A DNA stretch of 61,305 nt, taken from the NCBI GenBank assembly GCA_023435565.1, contig JAEYRN010000037.1:1-61305 (forward strand). The letters are read 5' to 3'. This document shows positions 16,229 through 25,034 of this stretch, piece by piece. The notes beneath the pieces are model-generated. The model ran no database searches. It worked only from the letters and a program-made list of their open reading frames with translations, and had not been told where the DNA came from. The stretch is from Bacillota bacterium (lineage in GTDB: Bacteria; Bacillota; UBA4882; UBA8346). Positions within the stretch are counted from its first letter, which is position 1, and every line of letters starts with the position of its first letter. The position numbers were made by a program, and so were the translations under genes.

Positions 16229-17458
16229 TTACTTTAAGTTATTAAGAGTATACTTGGTTGCCATGACTCCTTGTTGATAAAATCTTTTTAACGAAAACAT
16301 TGCATTTTTCGGACGCAGATAATTGGGATTAACGGTACAATGCACTTCAAAATTCAACTGAGGGTCCAATAAATCCAGCAAACATTTGCCACACCAAACA
16401 CAATCATTATTTTTTTTATTAAAAACTGAATTTTTTATGAATTCATTATCTGCAAATTGAGTTCGCCCATAACCGACTAATTCAAGTTGTTTATTCTTTA
16501 CAAATTCGTCGCCTTTTTTTAAGGTCCCAATATAGCCGGCTTGGCCTAAAGGTAAAGATGTATATTTTTTAACTATATCAGCCAAATATATATATCTGCC
16601 TTCTGGCTGAAGTTTTTGCATAAAGAAAGATAGAGATGATTCAAAAATGGTTCCGGATGCATTTAACATATCTATCCCGGCTGCTTCAATTAAAGGTATA
16701 ATTGTTGCATAATCCTCCGGGACTAAGCCTCCTTCAACAAAATCAGATATGCTTAATCTGATATCAATCAAAACACTATTTCCTAATTTTTGACGAATTC
16801 CTTTAATAATGTCAATTACTATTCTGCAACGATTTTCAATTGATCCTCCATATTCATCGGTTCTTTTATTTGTATAGGGTGATAAGAAATTTGATAATAA
16901 ATAACCATGAGCAGCATGAACTTGGATAATTTTATAACCGGCTTCGGCGCCTAATACTGCCCCATTAATAAAATCATTTTTAACCCGATCAATATCTTCT
17001 AAAGTCATTTCCTTAATCTTATAATTTGGATCACAAATAGATGTAACCTTGCATGGTACATTACTAGGAGCCAAAATTGGTTTGCCGGTAAATGTAGTAA
17101 CGGATTGTCGGCCGAAATTCATAAGTTGAATAGCCGGGATAGAATCATGAGCAATTATTTCCTTACATAATTTTTGATTGCTTTTAACATGAGATTTATT
17201 GTAAATACCCATTGTTTTTTCAAAACGAATCGAATCCGAAGACACTGTAGCCGCTCCGGTATATATTATTCCACAGCCACTTTTGGCTAAATTGATATAA
17301 AAATTATGTAATTTTTCTGAAACAGAACCATCTTTATTGGCCCAATTAAAATCCCAGGGGGGCCAAAATGTACGATTAGGAATAACTATATGACCAATTT
17401 TAATAGGACTAAATAAGTATGGATATACTTCTGTTCCTTTTTTATGTACTTTGTTCAT
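16229..17458 (-). CDS. Old Yellow Enzyme-type NADH:flavin oxidoreductase with Fe-S motif
   Basis: A 409-residue FMN-binding TIM-barrel enzyme: YLFSPIKIGHIVIPNR at the N-terminus, IIQVHAAHGYLLSNFLSPYTNKRTDEYGGSIENR at the active site. The start at 17458 is supported by AAGGAGG just upstream; the longer frame from 17500 has no SD. The C-terminus has CVWCGKCLLDLL...CTVNP, like the [4Fe-4S] motif of the 2,4-dienoyl-CoA reductase/trimethylamine dehydrogenase branch. Yet the protein ends soon after, without the FAD/NAD domain of that branch. It probably reduces an activated double bond, using electrons via another carrier. Confidence 0.85.
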   Translation of the reverse strand: MNKVHKKGTEVYPYLFSPIKIGHIVIPNRTFWPPWDFNWANKDGSVSEKLHNFYINLAKSGCGIIYTGAATVSSDSIRFEKTMGIYNKSHVKSNQKLCKEIIAHDSIPAIQLMNFGRQSVTTFTGKPILAPSNVPCKVTSICDPNYKIKEMTLEDIDRVKNDFINGAVLGAEAGYKIIQVHAAHGYLLSNFLSPYTNKRTDEYGGSIENRCRIVIDIIKGIRQKLGNSVLIDIRLSISDFVEGGLVPEDYATIIPLIEAAGIDMLNASGTIFESSLSFFMQKLQPEGRYIYLADIVKKYTSLPLGQAGYIGTLKKGDEFVKNKQLELVGYGRTQFADNEFIKNSVFNKKNNDCVWCGKCLLDLLDPQLNFEVHCTVNPNYLRPKNAMFSLKRFYQQGVMATKYTLNNLK

Positions 17459-17747
17459 ATTAAGCCTCCTTAAATAAAATTTATACTTATAGCTTATCAT
17501 AGATATAATTTACCTACAATACAAAATCGGAAATTAAACTACTAAAAAAGAAGATTGAAGAAATTAACTATAAATTTATTAGATAACGGTAAATTGACTT
17601 AATAAGGAATGCTTTTATAAAACTGTATATTTAATAAATAATTGTCATTGTAAATTGTTAGAATGAAAATTCAATCCTCTATGAACATTATAACATAGGG
17701 AATTTTTAATCATCATACATACAAATAAGGTAATTCAATTACTTAAC
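17459..17747. other. AT-rich divergent intergenic region
   Basis: About 290 nt between the minus-strand flavoenzyme gene and the plus-strand chemoreceptor gene. I see promoter-like AT-rich sequence only, and no gene or strong hairpin. Confidence 0.5.
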
Positions 17748-17776
17748 TTGTATGAATATAATTTCTGTGATACTAT
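17748..17776 (+). promoter_or_regulatory. Putative promoter of the chemoreceptor gene
   Basis: TTGTAT (17748-17753), a 17-bp spacer and TACTAT (17771-17776) lie 31 nt before the ATG. Confidence 0.5.
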
Positions 17777-17807
17777 ATAAATAAACAAAAAAAAGGAGGA
17801 CGAGTAA

Positions 17808-19319
17808 ATGATTGAGAACAAAGTAATCCTTTTTGATAATCAAAGAAGTGTTAATTCTATAATTATTAAAGTCTTATGGATTTTAGCTTTTCTTCAATTT
17901 CCAATTGCTTATATATTAGCAACAGTAAAAATTCTGGTTATTGAACCAAATTTGTGTCTGTTTAATTTTTTAATGCTGATACCAATAGCAACTATTTTTA
18001 GTTTTTTGATAAAAAAAAATATTGCTTTTGAAAAAACGAAATATTTATTATTAACCGTTTTTACATGTTATGTTGGTTTTGCTACTTATTCATACAGTAC
18101 TGATATAACAATACAAGTTCTTTGGTTTTTACCTACAATATTAAGTACACTTTATTTTCATAGAAAGTTAACCTTATATACTGCAATTTTATCATTGTCG
18201 GGTATCTTGATCACTGATTTTACCAATCCTGTATTTCGAAAAGCTGAGTTTTTTATGGGTGATGTAGGCTGTATGTTTTTAGGCCTTTTATCATCCGTAA
18301 TATTAAGTTATTACATAAGTGTTCGAGCGCAAAATCTTTTTATTAGCTTTGAAAAAGCAGATTCGGACCTAAAAAAATCAAATGCAATCCTAGCTGAAAG
18401 TATTGAAAAGTCGAAATTAACCGCTGATCAACTTAATTATGCCGCGGAATCTTTGTCATCTATGTCTGAACAAGTCAGTCAAAGTATTAATAATGTAAGT
18501 GAAAATGCCACTTTAATATCAATGAGCGCCGATGCGGTAGTTAGTCGGGTTTCCGAAGCTGAAGATCTAGTAAAAAATCTTACTGAAAAAGCTAAATATG
18601 TCTCTGGCAAAATAAATGAAATTACCGAACATTTTAGTCAGACCCAAATAAAAATCAATCAAACGATCAATTCGATAAGCACATCTATTGATGAAATTAA
18701 TGAAATACCGGACACTATATCCAAAACAGCTACAATTACTGAATACTTAAAACAACAAACAGAAAAAATAAGTAATATAATTAATCTTACCAAAGAAGCC
18801 AGTAATCAAATGAACCTTTTGGCTCTTAATGCTCAAATTGAAGCGGCTCGGGCTGGAGAAGCCGGAAGAGGATTTGCGGTTGTTGCGGATAATATTAGTC
18901 AATTTTCAGGTGATTCTATTAAATGGAATAAAGATATCGATAATACTGTCAATCTAATTGTTACTAATATAACATCTATATCAGATAATATTGAAAGTAT
19001 AAATTTTTTGGCCAAAACAGAATTAAATAAAACAACGATTGTAAAACAAGATCTTGCTTCGATTCAATCTCTTTATAATGATAATATGAATTTAATCGAA
19101 AAATTTAATGCCATCATCCAAGAACAGCTTGCAATATCTCAAACTATCCCTCGAATTACAGAATCAATTTTCCAATTGATTAAAGAAATAGCCACTGCTA
19201 CTGAACAAACTGCGGCATCAAGCGAAGAAACTTCGGCAGCAATGGAAGAGCTTGTAGCCAATGCTGAAAATCTAAATGAAGTAGCTTCATCTTTAACTGA
19301 TTTATTACAGAAAAATTAG
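17808..19319 (+). CDS. Methyl-accepting chemotaxis protein with six-helix membrane sensor
   Basis: A 503-residue receptor. Residues 1-185 form about six hydrophobic helices with almost no extracytoplasmic loop. A coiled-coil signalling domain follows, with the CheA/CheW-contacting hairpin tip LLALNAQIEAARAGEAGRGFAVVAD near residue 340-365. No HAMP domain is visible. An integral-membrane sensor suggests detection of a membrane-related or hydrophobic signal. AAAAGGAGG precedes ATG 17808. No other chemotaxis gene is in the window. The sequence after the hairpin tip (NISQFSGDSIKWNKD) departs from the usual EVRKLAE pattern, so it is a diverged receptor. Confidence 0.9.
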   Translation: MIENKVILFDNQRSVNSIIIKVLWILAFLQFPIAYILATVKILVIEPNLCLFNFLMLIPIATIFSFLIKKNIAFEKTKYLLLTVFTCYVGFATYSYSTDITIQVLWFLPTILSTLYFHRKLTLYTAILSLSGILITDFTNPVFRKAEFFMGDVGCMFLGLLSSVILSYYISVRAQNLFISFEKADSDLKKSNAILAESIEKSKLTADQLNYAAESLSSMSEQVSQSINNVSENATLISMSADAVVSRVSEAEDLVKNLTEKAKYVSGKINEITEHFSQTQIKINQTINSISTSIDEINEIPDTISKTATITEYLKQQTEKISNIINLTKEASNQMNLLALNAQIEAARAGEAGRGFAVVADNISQFSGDSIKWNKDIDNTVNLIVTNITSISDNIESINFLAKTELNKTTIVKQDLASIQSLYNDNMNLIEKFNAIIQEQLAISQTIPRITESIFQLIKEIATATEQTAASSEETSAAMEELVANAENLNEVASSLTDLLQKN

Positions 19320-19393
19320 GAAATTAAAAAATGAAAGGAGGCTTTAAAACTATGTCTAATTATTTATAGATATAAACCGGAAGGATTATAAAA

Positions 19394-19906
19394 ATGACAA
19401 ATTGTGAAACTAAACCAATTAAAGATAAAATTTCAATTGAAAAATTAAAGAAATCTTTTAAACTTCAATCATATCGTGACTATATTTTGTTTTTATTTTG
19501 TATAAAAACCGGAATTCTAATAAATAAAATTATACATTTAAAAGCAGTAGATGTTAAAGGGAAAAATACGATTGAAATATTAACCGGAAAAAATAAATTA
19601 AAAAAATATATTATTGATGATCTTGAATTACAACAAGAACTTAAATTTTATATAGGGAATTTATCAGATAATGATTATTTATTTCCATCCAGAATTGGGC
19701 AAGGCCAAAAAAATATAACTCCTCGAATGGTTAATCAGATTTTTAATAAAATTAGTAAAAAAACGGGTATTAATATAAGCGGAATAACGTTAAGAAAAAC
19801 TTTTGGCTGGTGGCATTATCAAGAACAAAAGGATCTCAAATATCTTCAAATCCTTTTTGGTCATGCAGCGCCAAGTATTACACGAAAATTTATAGATTTA
19901 GAATGA
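19394..19906 (+). CDS. Short tyrosine-recombinase-like protein lacking catalytic residues
   Basis: 170 residues with only the C-terminal catalytic fold of tyrosine recombinases (no N-terminal core-binding domain). The usual box I TGLRxSE reads TGILINK, so the first Arg is replaced. Box II HxLRHTF reads ITLRKTFGWW, so the second Arg is kept and the His replaced. The LGH motif is kept as FGHAAPS, but the nucleophile Tyr in TxxYxx is Phe (TRKFIDLE). It therefore probably cannot cut DNA and may act as a DNA-binding regulator or be a relic. Short related integrase-like proteins occur in Bacillota. It is very AT-rich. Confidence 0.7.
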   Translation: MTNCETKPIKDKISIEKLKKSFKLQSYRDYILFLFCIKTGILINKIIHLKAVDVKGKNTIEILTGKNKLKKYIIDDLELQQELKFYIGNLSDNDYLFPSRIGQGQKNITPRMVNQIFNKISKKTGINISGITLRKTFGWWHYQEQKDLKYLQILFGHAAPSITRKFIDLE

Positions 19907-20001
19907 AATTTCCTCCATTTGCGGCAAGCAACCCGTCCGATTTTACTGGTTGCTCCTGAAGTATTCTTATCCAACTTCATATCTACTTTTATCATCTTCT
20001 T

Positions 20002-20139
20002 ATGATCTCTTCCCGGCTAGATAGAGCAATTGTATCTGAATTTCTTCGCGAAACAGGTTATCTGGAAACTATTAGAGAATATATTACATATTCAAATTGG
20101 ATTTCAATTGGGAAATTTTCTGAAAAAGACGGGGATTAA
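20002..20139 (+). pseudogene. Short orphan reading frame, possibly a C-terminal gene remnant
   Basis: A 45-codon frame (MISSRLDRAIVSEFLRETGY...) ends 11 nt before the next gene. It has protein-like composition but no SD and no recognised family. It may be the remains of a gene lost between the recombinase-like gene and the GNAT gene, or a chance frame. Confidence 0.25.
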
Positions 20140-20150
20140 GGGGATGTACT

Positions 20151-20621
20151 ATGGATTTAGAAATAAAGATAGAGACAAATGTCGAAGTATTAGCAAGATT
20201 AAACAAGTGTGTGCATGATTTGCAGCAAATGTGGCATCCAACTATCTTTAGAGAATATAATTATGAAAATATGTATAAAATGTTCGATGATATGCTACAA
20301 AAGGACTTTATTTATAGCCTTATTGCATATAGCTCTAATCAACCGGTTGGCTATGTATTATTAATTGTCCGCAATTATGATAATCCTTTATTCTGTGAAG
20401 GTCATAAGTCCATTTATATCGACCAAATGTGCGTAATCGAGGAATTTCAGAATAAAGGAGTTGGTAAAATGTTAATGGAAAAAGTTAAAGAATTCACCAA
20501 AGCTAAAGGCATTAAGCGAATTGAGCTCAGTGTATGGGCGGATAATGTAAATGCAATAAAGTTTTATGAGAAAATGGGTTTTACTAATTATCTACATAAT
20601 ATGTGTATTAAAGTAGATTAG
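20151..20621 (+). CDS. GNAT-family N-acetyltransferase
   Basis: A 156-residue single-domain GNAT. Motif A is well formed: IYIDQMCVIEEFQNKGVGKMLMEKV, with the Q-N-K-G-V-G acetyl-CoA loop. Motif B reads IELSVWADNVNAIKFYEKMGF, as in ribosomal-protein and small-molecule acetyltransferases. ATG 20151 follows AAGGGGATG. The substrate is unknown. It is followed 44 nt later by the DUF362 gene. Confidence 0.88.
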   Translation: MDLEIKIETNVEVLARLNKCVHDLQQMWHPTIFREYNYENMYKMFDDMLQKDFIYSLIAYSSNQPVGYVLLIVRNYDNPLFCEGHKSIYIDQMCVIEEFQNKGVGKMLMEKVKEFTKAKGIKRIELSVWADNVNAIKFYEKMGFTNYLHNMCIKVD

Positions 20622-20665
20622 ACAAATAGAATAGCGGGTCTATTTACAAAAATCGGGAGGCTAAA

Positions 20666-21760
20666 ATGGGTTCGGTCAGTATTGCGAAAACAGACGAGGG
20701 AATAAAGAACGGCTTAATTAAAGCATTGTCTTTAATTGGAGGACTTGAAAGTTATATTTCTCATCAGGATATAGTTATGTTAAAACCTAATATTAATGGA
20801 ACTGAAGGCGTAACAAACATTGAATTGGTTGAAGAACTGATTAATTTATTGATTCAATTTCGAGTAAAAAGAATAGTAATCGCTGAATCCACATTTGGCA
20901 ACGAACAAATGACCAATATCTGTTTTAATAAAACCGGATATACGGATTTAGCCAATAAGTTTGGGATTGAATTAATCAACTTAAATAAATCGGAAATAGT
21001 AGAGGTCGAAGTAGATAACCCTTTAGTCCTAAATAAACTTAAGGTAGCCAAAGAGGTTTTTGAGGTTGATAAAATCATAAATCTGCCTATTATGAAAGTC
21101 CATTATGCAACCGGAGTTACCTTGTCCCTGAAAAACTTAAAAGGATTATTGGTAAGAGAGGAAAAGAGACTTTTTCATGAAGTTGGTTTGGATAAAGCGA
21201 TTGTTGATTTGAACAGGATGATCAAGCCCGCCCTCAATATTGTTGACTGTATATCTTGCATGGAAAGAATGGGGCCCAAAGGCGGCGATATGGTAGATCT
21301 AAATCTCCTTATTGCCGGGGGTAATTGCGCTGAGGTGGATTATGTGGGCAGCAGCCTTATGGGATATAATTTGGATGAGGTAAAACATTTAAAATACTAT
21401 ATTGAAGAAAATAACATCGATATCGAAAACATTGATATCGTTGGCGAAAAGCTTGATGATGTAAGTTATAACTTTAAAAAGGCGGAAATGACAAACGTAA
21501 TTCCTGGCGAATTTGTGATTCATAATAAAAATGCTTGCAGCTCTTGTATGAATGCATTATTACTATCCTGCCAATTTCTTGAAAAGGAGAAGCTAAGAAA
21601 AGCGGATATCTATTTGGGCTCAGTTGAAGGCTCTGTTGAGAGTGAGAATATGAAAATCGCCTTTGGAAACTGCTGCAGTAAGAATAAAAACTTTGATAAG
21701 ACAATTATGGGATGTCCGCCATTTCCGTTATCTTTAAAAAAAGTATTTGAAGAAATGTAA
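20666..21760 (+). CDS. DUF362-family protein
   Basis: A 364-residue protein with the DUF362 pattern: DIVMLKPNI near the N-terminus, RIVIAEST, KVDKIINLPIMKVHYATGVTLSLKNLKGLL and INIVDCI-type segments. DUF362 proteins are common in anaerobes and often carry ferredoxin domains; this one has none, but the C-terminus has cysteines (ACSSCMNALLLSC, GNCCSKN, MGCPP) that might bind metal. SD CGGGAGG precedes ATG 20666. Function is unknown. Confidence 0.82.
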   Translation: MGSVSIAKTDEGIKNGLIKALSLIGGLESYISHQDIVMLKPNINGTEGVTNIELVEELINLLIQFRVKRIVIAESTFGNEQMTNICFNKTGYTDLANKFGIELINLNKSEIVEVEVDNPLVLNKLKVAKEVFEVDKIINLPIMKVHYATGVTLSLKNLKGLLVREEKRLFHEVGLDKAIVDLNRMIKPALNIVDCISCMERMGPKGGDMVDLNLLIAGGNCAEVDYVGSSLMGYNLDEVKHLKYYIEENNIDIENIDIVGEKLDDVSYNFKKAEMTNVIPGEFVIHNKNACSSCMNALLLSCQFLEKEKLRKADIYLGSVEGSVESENMKIAFGNCCSKNKNFDKTIMGCPPFPLSLKKVFEEM

Positions 21761-21775
21761 TTGTGTTTATTTCAT

Positions 21776-21843
21776 GCCACAGAGACACAGAGACTCAGAG
21801 GATATTTTATTTATAAAAATCTCTTTCTCTGTGTCTCCGTGGC
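21776..21843. repeat. Dispersed palindromic repeat, full copy
   Basis: An imperfect inverted repeat: gccacagagacacagag... at 21776-21800 pairs with ...ctctgtgtctccgtggc at 21821-21843. Related copies lie at 112-144 and 40985-41053. It may also serve as a transcription terminator after the DUF362 gene. Confidence 0.65.
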
Positions 21844-21904
21844 TGGTCTTTTTAGATACACCATTTATTAGCTACTTCAACTAATTATTTAGAAGGTGGA
21901 AAAT

Positions 21905-22204
21905 ATGAACATCATGAAGAAAAAAGCAATTTGGTTTTTTGTTTTACTAGTTAGCTTTGTCTACTAAATAATAGTTCTCTATTTACCACTAAGGTATGCC
22001 CGTTTTCTATGGGGTTGGCCATACCGATTTATTAAAAGAATTAAAGACGCCAATTCTCTTTTTATAGTTGTAGCCGGAGAAGGGAAATGGTCTGAGGGAT
22101 TTGATACCAAGGTAGATTTAAAACAGTTGCCTCCTAATTATTCGGGTGGAATATGGACCAACCGTATTGATAGGATAGGGCCTTTATTTAAAGGTGGGGA
22201 ATAA
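21905..22204 (+). pseudogene. Small membrane/secreted protein gene broken by one in-frame stop
   Basis: An SD (GAAGGTGG) and ATG 21905 open a frame with a hydrophobic N-terminus (KKKAIWFFVLLVSFVY). It stops at TAA 21965-21967 after 20 codons. The same frame then continues without stops to 22204, with protein-like sequence (SLFIVVAGEGKWSEGF, GGIWTNRIDRIGPLF). The intact protein would have had about 99 residues and an N-terminal membrane anchor. A single base change explains the break. I do not recognise the family. Confidence 0.6.
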
Positions 22205-22243
22205 AGTTAGAATATAAGATAGATAATGGGAGGATTAAATTAT

Positions 22244-23140
22244 ATGAAAGAATTCATATTTAAGAAGGTTGATGCTTTTGCTACAATTCAGTCGGATGGA
22301 AATCCAGCAGGGTACGTATATTTAGATTCAAAGGATAGTATTAGTGAGAATGAGATGCAAAGAATTGCATGGGAGTTAAGGGGATTTGTAAATGAGGTTG
22401 GGTATATTTACAAAGAAAATGAAACTACATTCTCTTTAAAGTATTATTCTTCCGAACGTGAGGTTGAATTTTGCGGACATGCAACAATTGCAATTATGTA
22501 CGATATTATCAAGAATACAAGCAGCTTAATAAAGATTCCTGAGGTCACTATTATCACAAATAAGGGACAGCTAATCGTTGAAAACCATATTTTAAGCAAA
22601 GATGCAGTTTTTATTATGGCGCCAAATCCGGAATTTAAAGGGACAAAAATTAATAAGGACGAGCTGGCGATTGCTTTGAATATTGATCTAAAAGATATAA
22701 ACGAGAAACTTGATATAGCTATTGTAAATGCAGGATTAGATACTTTAATTATTCCAATTAGTAATTTACAGTCTATTCTTAATATTAACCCTGAGCTTGA
22801 ATCTTTGAAGAGTTTTTGTATAAAAAGCGGCGTGGATATCATCGAAGTTTTTTGCAGTGAGACTTACGATGAAAAATGTGATTATCGAACAAGAGTTTTT
22901 GCTCCTACATTCGGTTATTTAGAAGATCCGGCCACCGGTTCCGGCAATTCTGCATTTGGTTACTATCTGATCAAGAATAACTTATGGAATGGCGAATCAT
23001 TAGTAATCGAACAAAATGGAAGCAAAGAAAGATATAATATAGTGCAATTAAAAACAAGGTTTGATAATGATAAACATGTTCGAGTGCTTTTCGGTGGTGG
23101 AGCAATAACTAGAATAGATGGGAAGTACTTATTAGGATAA
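22244..23140 (+). CDS. PhzF-family isomerase/epimerase
   Basis: 298 residues with the PhzF double hot-dog fold: opening FKKVDAFATIQSDGNPAGYVYL, EVEFCGHATIA (first half), and DPATGSGNSAFGYYL (second half). Members isomerise small metabolites such as dihydro-hydroxyanthranilate; most have unknown substrates. ATG 22244 fits the SD GGGAGG (22228-22233) better than ATG 22226. The stop overlaps or abuts the next gene, so the two are coupled. Confidence 0.88.
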   Translation: MKEFIFKKVDAFATIQSDGNPAGYVYLDSKDSISENEMQRIAWELRGFVNEVGYIYKENETTFSLKYYSSEREVEFCGHATIAIMYDIIKNTSSLIKIPEVTIITNKGQLIVENHILSKDAVFIMAPNPEFKGTKINKDELAIALNIDLKDINEKLDIAIVNAGLDTLIIPISNLQSILNINPELESLKSFCIKSGVDIIEVFCSETYDEKCDYRTRVFAPTFGYLEDPATGSGNSAFGYYLIKNNLWNGESLVIEQNGSKERYNIVQLKTRFDNDKHVRVLFGGGAITRIDGKYLLG

Positions 23141-23172
23141 TGCTAACCGGTCTATTTAAGGAGGAAATAGTT

Positions 23173-23844
23173 TTGATCAAACTAAGTTGTCTTGCTGAAA
23201 GTATATCGAAGTGTTGTGATGTGGACGCTATTCCTATTTCTTTATGTTCCATTCAGGAAAAAGAAATAATGACAGAGATGTTCCCAAAAGTTAAAACGAT
23301 TATTATTTTAGCTCACCACGTGAAACATTTAATGGAATGGGTATGGTTCCCGTTTGAAAATGAGCGCAACAATAATACTTGCGCTGCAGATTTGCATATA
23401 AAACAAGAATGCCACAAAGTAATGTATTTGCTTGAAAAAGAAGGATATCAAAGTTTTATGATTCCCTACCCAGGTATGAGTGGTGTTAGGTTTAAAGATT
23501 TAGCTAATAAAACTGGCCTTGGTAAAATCGGTGATAGTTATTTATTCCTTCACAGTGAATGGGGACCGTGGGTACATTTGAGAGTTATATTAACAGATAC
23601 GGAAATTTCTAATGGTTTACCTTCCTGTAAAGAAGTATGTACTCACTGTGGTTTATGTAAAACATTATGTCCGGCAGAGGCAATAAAAGATGATACTTTT
23701 AGTGGAGTTCAATGCAACGAATATCAATTAAAACGAGATAATGAAATTGATATGAAAGGAAGTTTCATATATAAATGTGAAGAATGCGTTTTAAACTGCC
23801 CTATTGGCGAAAAGCCCGACAGAATTGTTATTTCGAAATGCTAA
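23173..23844 (+). CDS. Epoxyqueuosine reductase (QueG)-like Fe-S protein, short
   Basis: 223 residues from TTG 23173, chosen because AAGGAGG lies 8-9 nt before it; the frame also has ATG 23140 without SD. The C-terminal half carries two [4Fe-4S] motifs, CTHCGLCKTLCPAEAI and CEECVLNCPIG, plus a Cys in VQCNEYQ, as in QueG. The B12/active-site half is shorter and divergent, and the C-terminal HEAT-like repeats of QueG are absent. Such short homologues in anaerobes are uncharacterised and may be reductases with other substrates. It is coupled to the PhzF gene. Confidence 0.75.
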   Translation: MIKLSCLAESISKCCDVDAIPISLCSIQEKEIMTEMFPKVKTIIILAHHVKHLMEWVWFPFENERNNNTCAADLHIKQECHKVMYLLEKEGYQSFMIPYPGMSGVRFKDLANKTGLGKIGDSYLFLHSEWGPWVHLRVILTDTEISNGLPSCKEVCTHCGLCKTLCPAEAIKDDTFSGVQCNEYQLKRDNEIDMKGSFIYKCEECVLNCPIGEKPDRIVISKC

Positions 23845-23949
23845 AATGTAAATTTTTTCTATTGCCTTTTTAATTATTTTACTCCAGATAAAGGATTTGA
23901 AAAATAAGATAAAGGATTAATAGTACGGGTTTTTGGTACCTCCTCTTCT

Positions 23950-24252
23950 AGCGTAAGTTCGGATAGTCTTTGGATAGTAAAAGTTAATCTCCCGATAGTT
24001 CCGGTTAGTTTTCGGATAGTATAATTTAGTCTAGCGATAGTTCGGATTACTCTCCGGTTAGTAAAAGTTTATCTTGTGATAGTTCCAGTTACTTTTCGGA
24101 TCGTAAAAATCGGTCTGGCGATGGTTCGGATTACTATCCGGATAGTAAAAGTCAGTCTCGCGAGAGTTCTAGTTAGTCATCGGATAGTAAAAGTTAATCT
24201 CCCGATAGTTTGGGTTAATATTCGGAGAGTTCGTGTTATTCTTCGCAAAGGT
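23950..24252. repeat. Tandem 42-bp (2 x 21-bp) repeat array
   Basis: Seven diverged units of 42 bp begin near 23971, 24013, 24055, 24097, 24139, 24181 and 24223. Each starts c-g-g-a-t-a-g-t and is itself made of two related 21-bp halves, the second starting c-g-a-t-a-g-t. A half unit precedes the first. There are no unique spacers, so this is not CRISPR. A frame over the last four units encodes a 14-residue repeat (RIVKVxL...), but it is closed by a stop in unit 2 and looks accidental. Function unknown. Confidence 0.8.
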
Positions 24253-24329
24253 TCGATGTTTCCTGTTAAGAGTGTAAAATTATTTGTGTTTTTAGTCTTT
24301 CGTACATATAAGTTTACAATTAGTTAAAC

Positions 24330-25034
24330 ATGAGGATGGAAATGGAGAACCAATTAAAAGTAGTCCAAAATTCATATGATGAAGCCATAAATTTAGGGAA
24401 AAAGGGGATTGATCGCTACAAGTATTTACCTGAATATATTACCGAAGATCCAGATTATTCTGCATACAAAAAATGGACAAGTGAAGGTGTATCTGCGCAA
24501 AGTGGGCGAATAGAGATTAGGGACTATTTATCACCTGAAAAGAATATGAAATTTATTGATCTCGGTTGCTGTTTAAACCTGATGTTTCGGGGATATGATA
24601 AATGGCCATCTTTTTACTATGGAGTAGATATAAGCAGCAATACCATTCAACTGCTTAACGATTTTATCAATAGCAAGGAATTATACATTGGCTCATTATA
24701 TTGTGGAAGCATACATGAAACACCATTTGAAGCTGATTTCTTTGATATTGGAGCATGCATTGGAGTGCTTGAATACTATGAAAAAGATTTTGTAACAAAG
24801 GCAATTCTTGAAGTTCATAGAATAATGAAACCTAATGGAAGGTTTGTTCTGGATATTCCTAATATAGGAAATCCAATATGTAGGATTATGACGTTAATTG
24901 AAGAGTATCTAGGAAGACCTGATAAATTTGATATGTCACCTACCGAATTCGAGGAAATAGTTAAAAATAGTTTCGATATTGAGAAAACCGATGGTGAAGC
25001 GATGATTCACTATTATTTGACTTGTAAGAAGTAA
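24330..25034 (+). CDS. Class I SAM-dependent methyltransferase
   Basis: 234 residues with the Rossmann methyltransferase order: motif I KFIDLGCCLNLMF (a non-classical glycine pattern), YYGVDIS acidic end of strand 2, DFFDIGACIGVLEYY (motif IV region), and HRIMKPNGRFVLDIPN (post-motif). ATGs at 24330, 24336 and 24342 are all possible starts. It lies just after the 21-bp repeat array. The substrate is unknown. Confidence 0.78.
   Translation: MRMEMENQLKVVQNSYDEAINLGKKGIDRYKYLPEYITEDPDYSAYKKWTSEGVSAQSGRIEIRDYLSPEKNMKFIDLGCCLNLMFRGYDKWPSFYYGVDISSNTIQLLNDFINSKELYIGSLYCGSIHETPFEADFFDIGACIGVLEYYEKDFVTKAILEVHRIMKPNGRFVLDIPNIGNPICRIMTLIEEYLGRPDKFDMSPTEFEEIVKNSFDIEKTDGEAMIHYYLTCKK

Noticed and set aside
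23950..24252. CRISPR array
   Set aside because: The units abut directly without unique spacers, and there are no cas genes in the window.
24076..24327. A basic 14-residue-repeat protein encoded over the tandem array
   Set aside because: The periodic protein is just the DNA repeat read in its only open frame; that frame has a stop in an upstream unit, there is no SD, and no protein family is seen.
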